A stretch of 7,065 bases of DNA. It comes from Buttiauxella sp035271705 (lineage in GTDB: Bacteria > Pseudomonadota > Gammaproteobacteria > Enterobacterales > Enterobacteriaceae). This document shows positions 5,726 to 7,065 of the stretch, one piece after another. The notes beneath the pieces were generated by a model. The model did no database searches. It saw nothing but the letters and a program-made list of their open reading frames with translations, and was not told the origin of the DNA. The first letter of the stretch is position 1; every line of letters starts with the position of its first letter. The stretch covers positions 1 through 7,065 of the forward strand of contig NZ_DATERI010000206.1 of assembly GCF_035271705.1 (NCBI RefSeq), read 5' to 3'. Position numbers and translations under genes: made by a program.

Positions 5726-6315
5726 TGGACGTGGTCATCCTTGATACCGGCTGCGCTAACCTGCACTCGGTAAGATCGGCCATTCAACGGCACGGCTATG
5801 AGCCCGTGGTGAGCCGTGAACCGGATGTTGTACTGCGCGCCGATAAACTCTTTTTGCCCGGCGTGGGTACCGCTCAGGCAGCAATGAACCAAATCCGCGA
5901 GCGTGAGCTGGTCGAGCTGATTAAAGCCTGTACCCAACCGGTACTGGGGATTTGCCTCGGCATGCAACTTTTAGCTTCGCGCAGCGACGAAAGCAACGGC
6001 GTGGAAATGCTCGGCATCATTGAAGAGCCGGTGTTAAAAATGGCCGACCACGGTTTGCCTTTGCCACACATGGGCTGGAACCGCGTCTATCCCAAAGCCG
6101 GTGACCGCTTGTTCCGTGGAATCGACGATGGTGACTATTTTTACTTTGTGCACAGCTACGCGATGCCGGTATGTACCAATACCATTGCGCAGGCCAGCTA
6201 CGGCGAAGCGTTCACCGCTGCGGTGCAAAAAGATAACTTCTTTGGCGTGCAGTTCCACCCGGAACGTTCAGGTGTGGCAGGCGCAAAATTACTGAAAAAC
6301 TTCCTGGAGATGTAA
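5725..6315 (+). CDS. hisH: Imidazole glycerol phosphate synthase, glutaminase subunit HisH
   Basis: HisH is the class I glutamine amidotransferase subunit of IGP synthase. It hydrolyses glutamine and channels ammonia into HisF, which makes imidazole-glycerol phosphate and AICAR. The 196-residue protein has the complete triad: nucleophile Cys77 in GICLGMQ, and His178 and Glu180 in VQFHPE. The oxyanion-side PGVG segment lies at 45-48. AAAGGAG (5711-5717), within the end of hisB, lies 7 nt before the ATG, which overlaps the hisB stop as TAATG. The length and sequence fit the E. coli protein. Its partner hisF begins at 7040, after hisA, the usual enterobacterial order. AICAR, its by-product, links the pathway to purine synthesis. 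Confidence 0.97.
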   Translation: MDVVILDTGCANLHSVRSAIQRHGYEPVVSREPDVVLRADKLFLPGVGTAQAAMNQIRERELVELIKACTQPVLGICLGMQLLASRSDESNGVEMLGIIEEPVLKMADHGLPLPHMGWNRVYPKAGDRLFRGIDDGDYFYFVHSYAMPVCTNTIAQASYGEAFTAAVQKDNFFGVQFHPERSGVAGAKLLKNFLEM

Positions 6316-6320
6316 GCACC

Positions 6321-7058
6321 ATGATTATTCCCGCTCTCGACTTAATAGACGGCACAGTGGTGCGCCTCCATCAGGGGGATTACGGCCAACAGCGCGATTA
6401 CGGCAACGACCCGTTACCGCGTCTGCAAGATTATGAAGCGCAAGGTGCACAAGTATTACATCTTGTGGATTTAACCGGTGCAAAAGACCCAGCAAAACGC
6501 CAGATCCCACTGATTAAAACTCTGGTTGCGGGCGTGAACGTGCCGGTGCAAGTCGGCGGTGGCGTACGCACGGAAGAAGACGTTGCAGCATTGCTGGATG
6601 CCGGTGTGGCGCGTGTCGTCGTGGGTTCAACCGCAGTAAAATCACCAGAAGTAGTAAAAGCCTGGTTTACCCGCTTTGGTGCAGATGCCCTGGTGTTAGC
6701 GCTGGACGTGCGCATCGACGAACAAGGCAACAAACACGTCGCGGTAAGTGGCTGGCAAGAGAACTCCGGTGTAACGCTGGAAGAACTGGTAGAAACCTAT
6801 CTCCCTGTCGGGCTCAAGCACGTGCTGTGTACCGATATTTCCCGCGACGGCACGCTGGCGGGCTCGAACGTTTCGCTGTATGAAGAAGTTTGCGCACGGT
6901 TCCCGCAAGTGGCATTCCAGTCTTCCGGCGGCATTGGCGACATCGACGATATTGCCGCATTGCGTGGCACTGGCGTACAGGGTGTGATTGTCGGTCGCGC
7001 ACTGCTGGAAGGGAAATTCAACGTAACGGAGGCGATCTCATGCTGGCAAAACGGATAA
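6321..7058 (+). CDS. hisA: ProFAR isomerase HisA (phosphoribosylformimino-AICAR-phosphate isomerase)
   Basis: HisA catalyses an Amadori rearrangement of ProFAR to PRFAR, the substrate of HisH-HisF. The 245-residue protein is a (beta/alpha)8 barrel made of two similar halves, related to HisF. The catalytic aspartates Asp7 (ALDLIDG) and Asp129 (LALDVRID) occupy matching places in the two halves. The phosphate-binding loops VQVGGGVR (76-83) and SSGGIGD (201-207) are also paired. The ATG lies 5 nt after the hisH stop, with GGAGA (6306-6310) 10 nt upstream. The last 19 nt (from 7040) also encode the start of hisF in another frame. The length equals that of the E. coli enzyme and no residue I checked is altered. 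Confidence 0.98.
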   Translation: MIIPALDLIDGTVVRLHQGDYGQQRDYGNDPLPRLQDYEAQGAQVLHLVDLTGAKDPAKRQIPLIKTLVAGVNVPVQVGGGVRTEEDVAALLDAGVARVVVGSTAVKSPEVVKAWFTRFGADALVLALDVRIDEQGNKHVAVSGWQENSGVTLEELVETYLPVGLKHVLCTDISRDGTLAGSNVSLYEEVCARFPQVAFQSSGGIGDIDDIAALRGTGVQGVIVGRALLEGKFNVTEAISCWQNG

Positions 7059-7065
7059 TTCCTTG
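7040..7065 (+). CDS. hisF: Imidazole glycerol phosphate synthase, cyclase subunit HisF, N-terminal fragment
   Basis: Only eight complete codons are inside the window, reading MLAKRIIP, which is the known start of enterobacterial HisF (MLAKRIIPCLD). The ATG overlaps the last 19 nt of hisA in the +1 frame relative to it. GGAGG (7028-7032) sits 7 nt upstream, inside hisA, and supports the start. HisF is the barrel subunit that receives ammonia from HisH and closes the imidazole ring. The identification rests on this short peptide plus operon order, and it is firm for that reason. hisI should follow outside the window. Confidence 0.93.

Overview
The window is a stretch of enterobacterial chromosome (family Enterobacteriaceae, close to Escherichia/Salmonella/Citrobacter/Enterobacter/Kluyvera; I cannot fix the genus). 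It carries the 5' two-thirds of the histidine biosynthesis operon and, on the opposite strand, the neighbouring yeeZ-yeeY pair. The placement rests on recalled E. coli and Salmonella proteins that match almost residue for residue, on the order hisL-G-D-C-B-H-A-F, on the bifunctional HisB, and on a his leader peptide followed by a complete attenuator.

Layout. Positions 1-107 (minus) hold the first 35 codons of a LysR-type regulator (YeeY). Positions 146-973 (minus) are yeeZ, an NAD(P)-binding sugar-epimerase-like protein. Positions 974-1170 are a divergent control region with the his promoter and a possible yeeZ promoter. Positions 1171-1221 encode the 16-residue leader peptide HisL with six consecutive His codons. 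Positions 1213-1319 are the attenuator, whose five competing helices (A:B, B:C, C:D, D:E, E:F) can all be traced in the sequence and which ends in a strong intrinsic terminator. From 1356 the structural genes hisG, hisD, hisC, hisB, hisH and hisA run without a break to 7058. Junctions are 4-5 nt gaps or 1-19 nt overlaps, as expected for translational coupling. hisF starts inside the end of hisA and leaves the window after eight complete codons.

How the genes work together. HisG commits PRPP and ATP to the pathway and is feedback-inhibited by histidine. The products of hisI (outside the window), HisA and HisH-HisF convert PR-ATP to imidazole-glycerol phosphate. The C-terminal half of HisB, then HisC, then the N-terminal half of HisB, then HisD complete histidine. 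When charged tRNA-His is scarce, the ribosome stalls on the His run of hisL, helices B:C and D:E form, and the terminator is avoided.

I see no mobile element, CRISPR array, tRNA or unknown gene system here; this is conserved core metabolism with all checked catalytic residues intact. The points worth a second look are small and regulatory: an ARG-box-like palindrome right at the his transcription start, which also creates an upstream in-frame ATG for hisL; a base change that puts a wobble pair in two competing attenuator helices; a hairpin that loops out the yeeY ribosome-binding site; and the absence of the yefM-yoeB toxin-antitoxin genes found at this spot in E. coli K-12.
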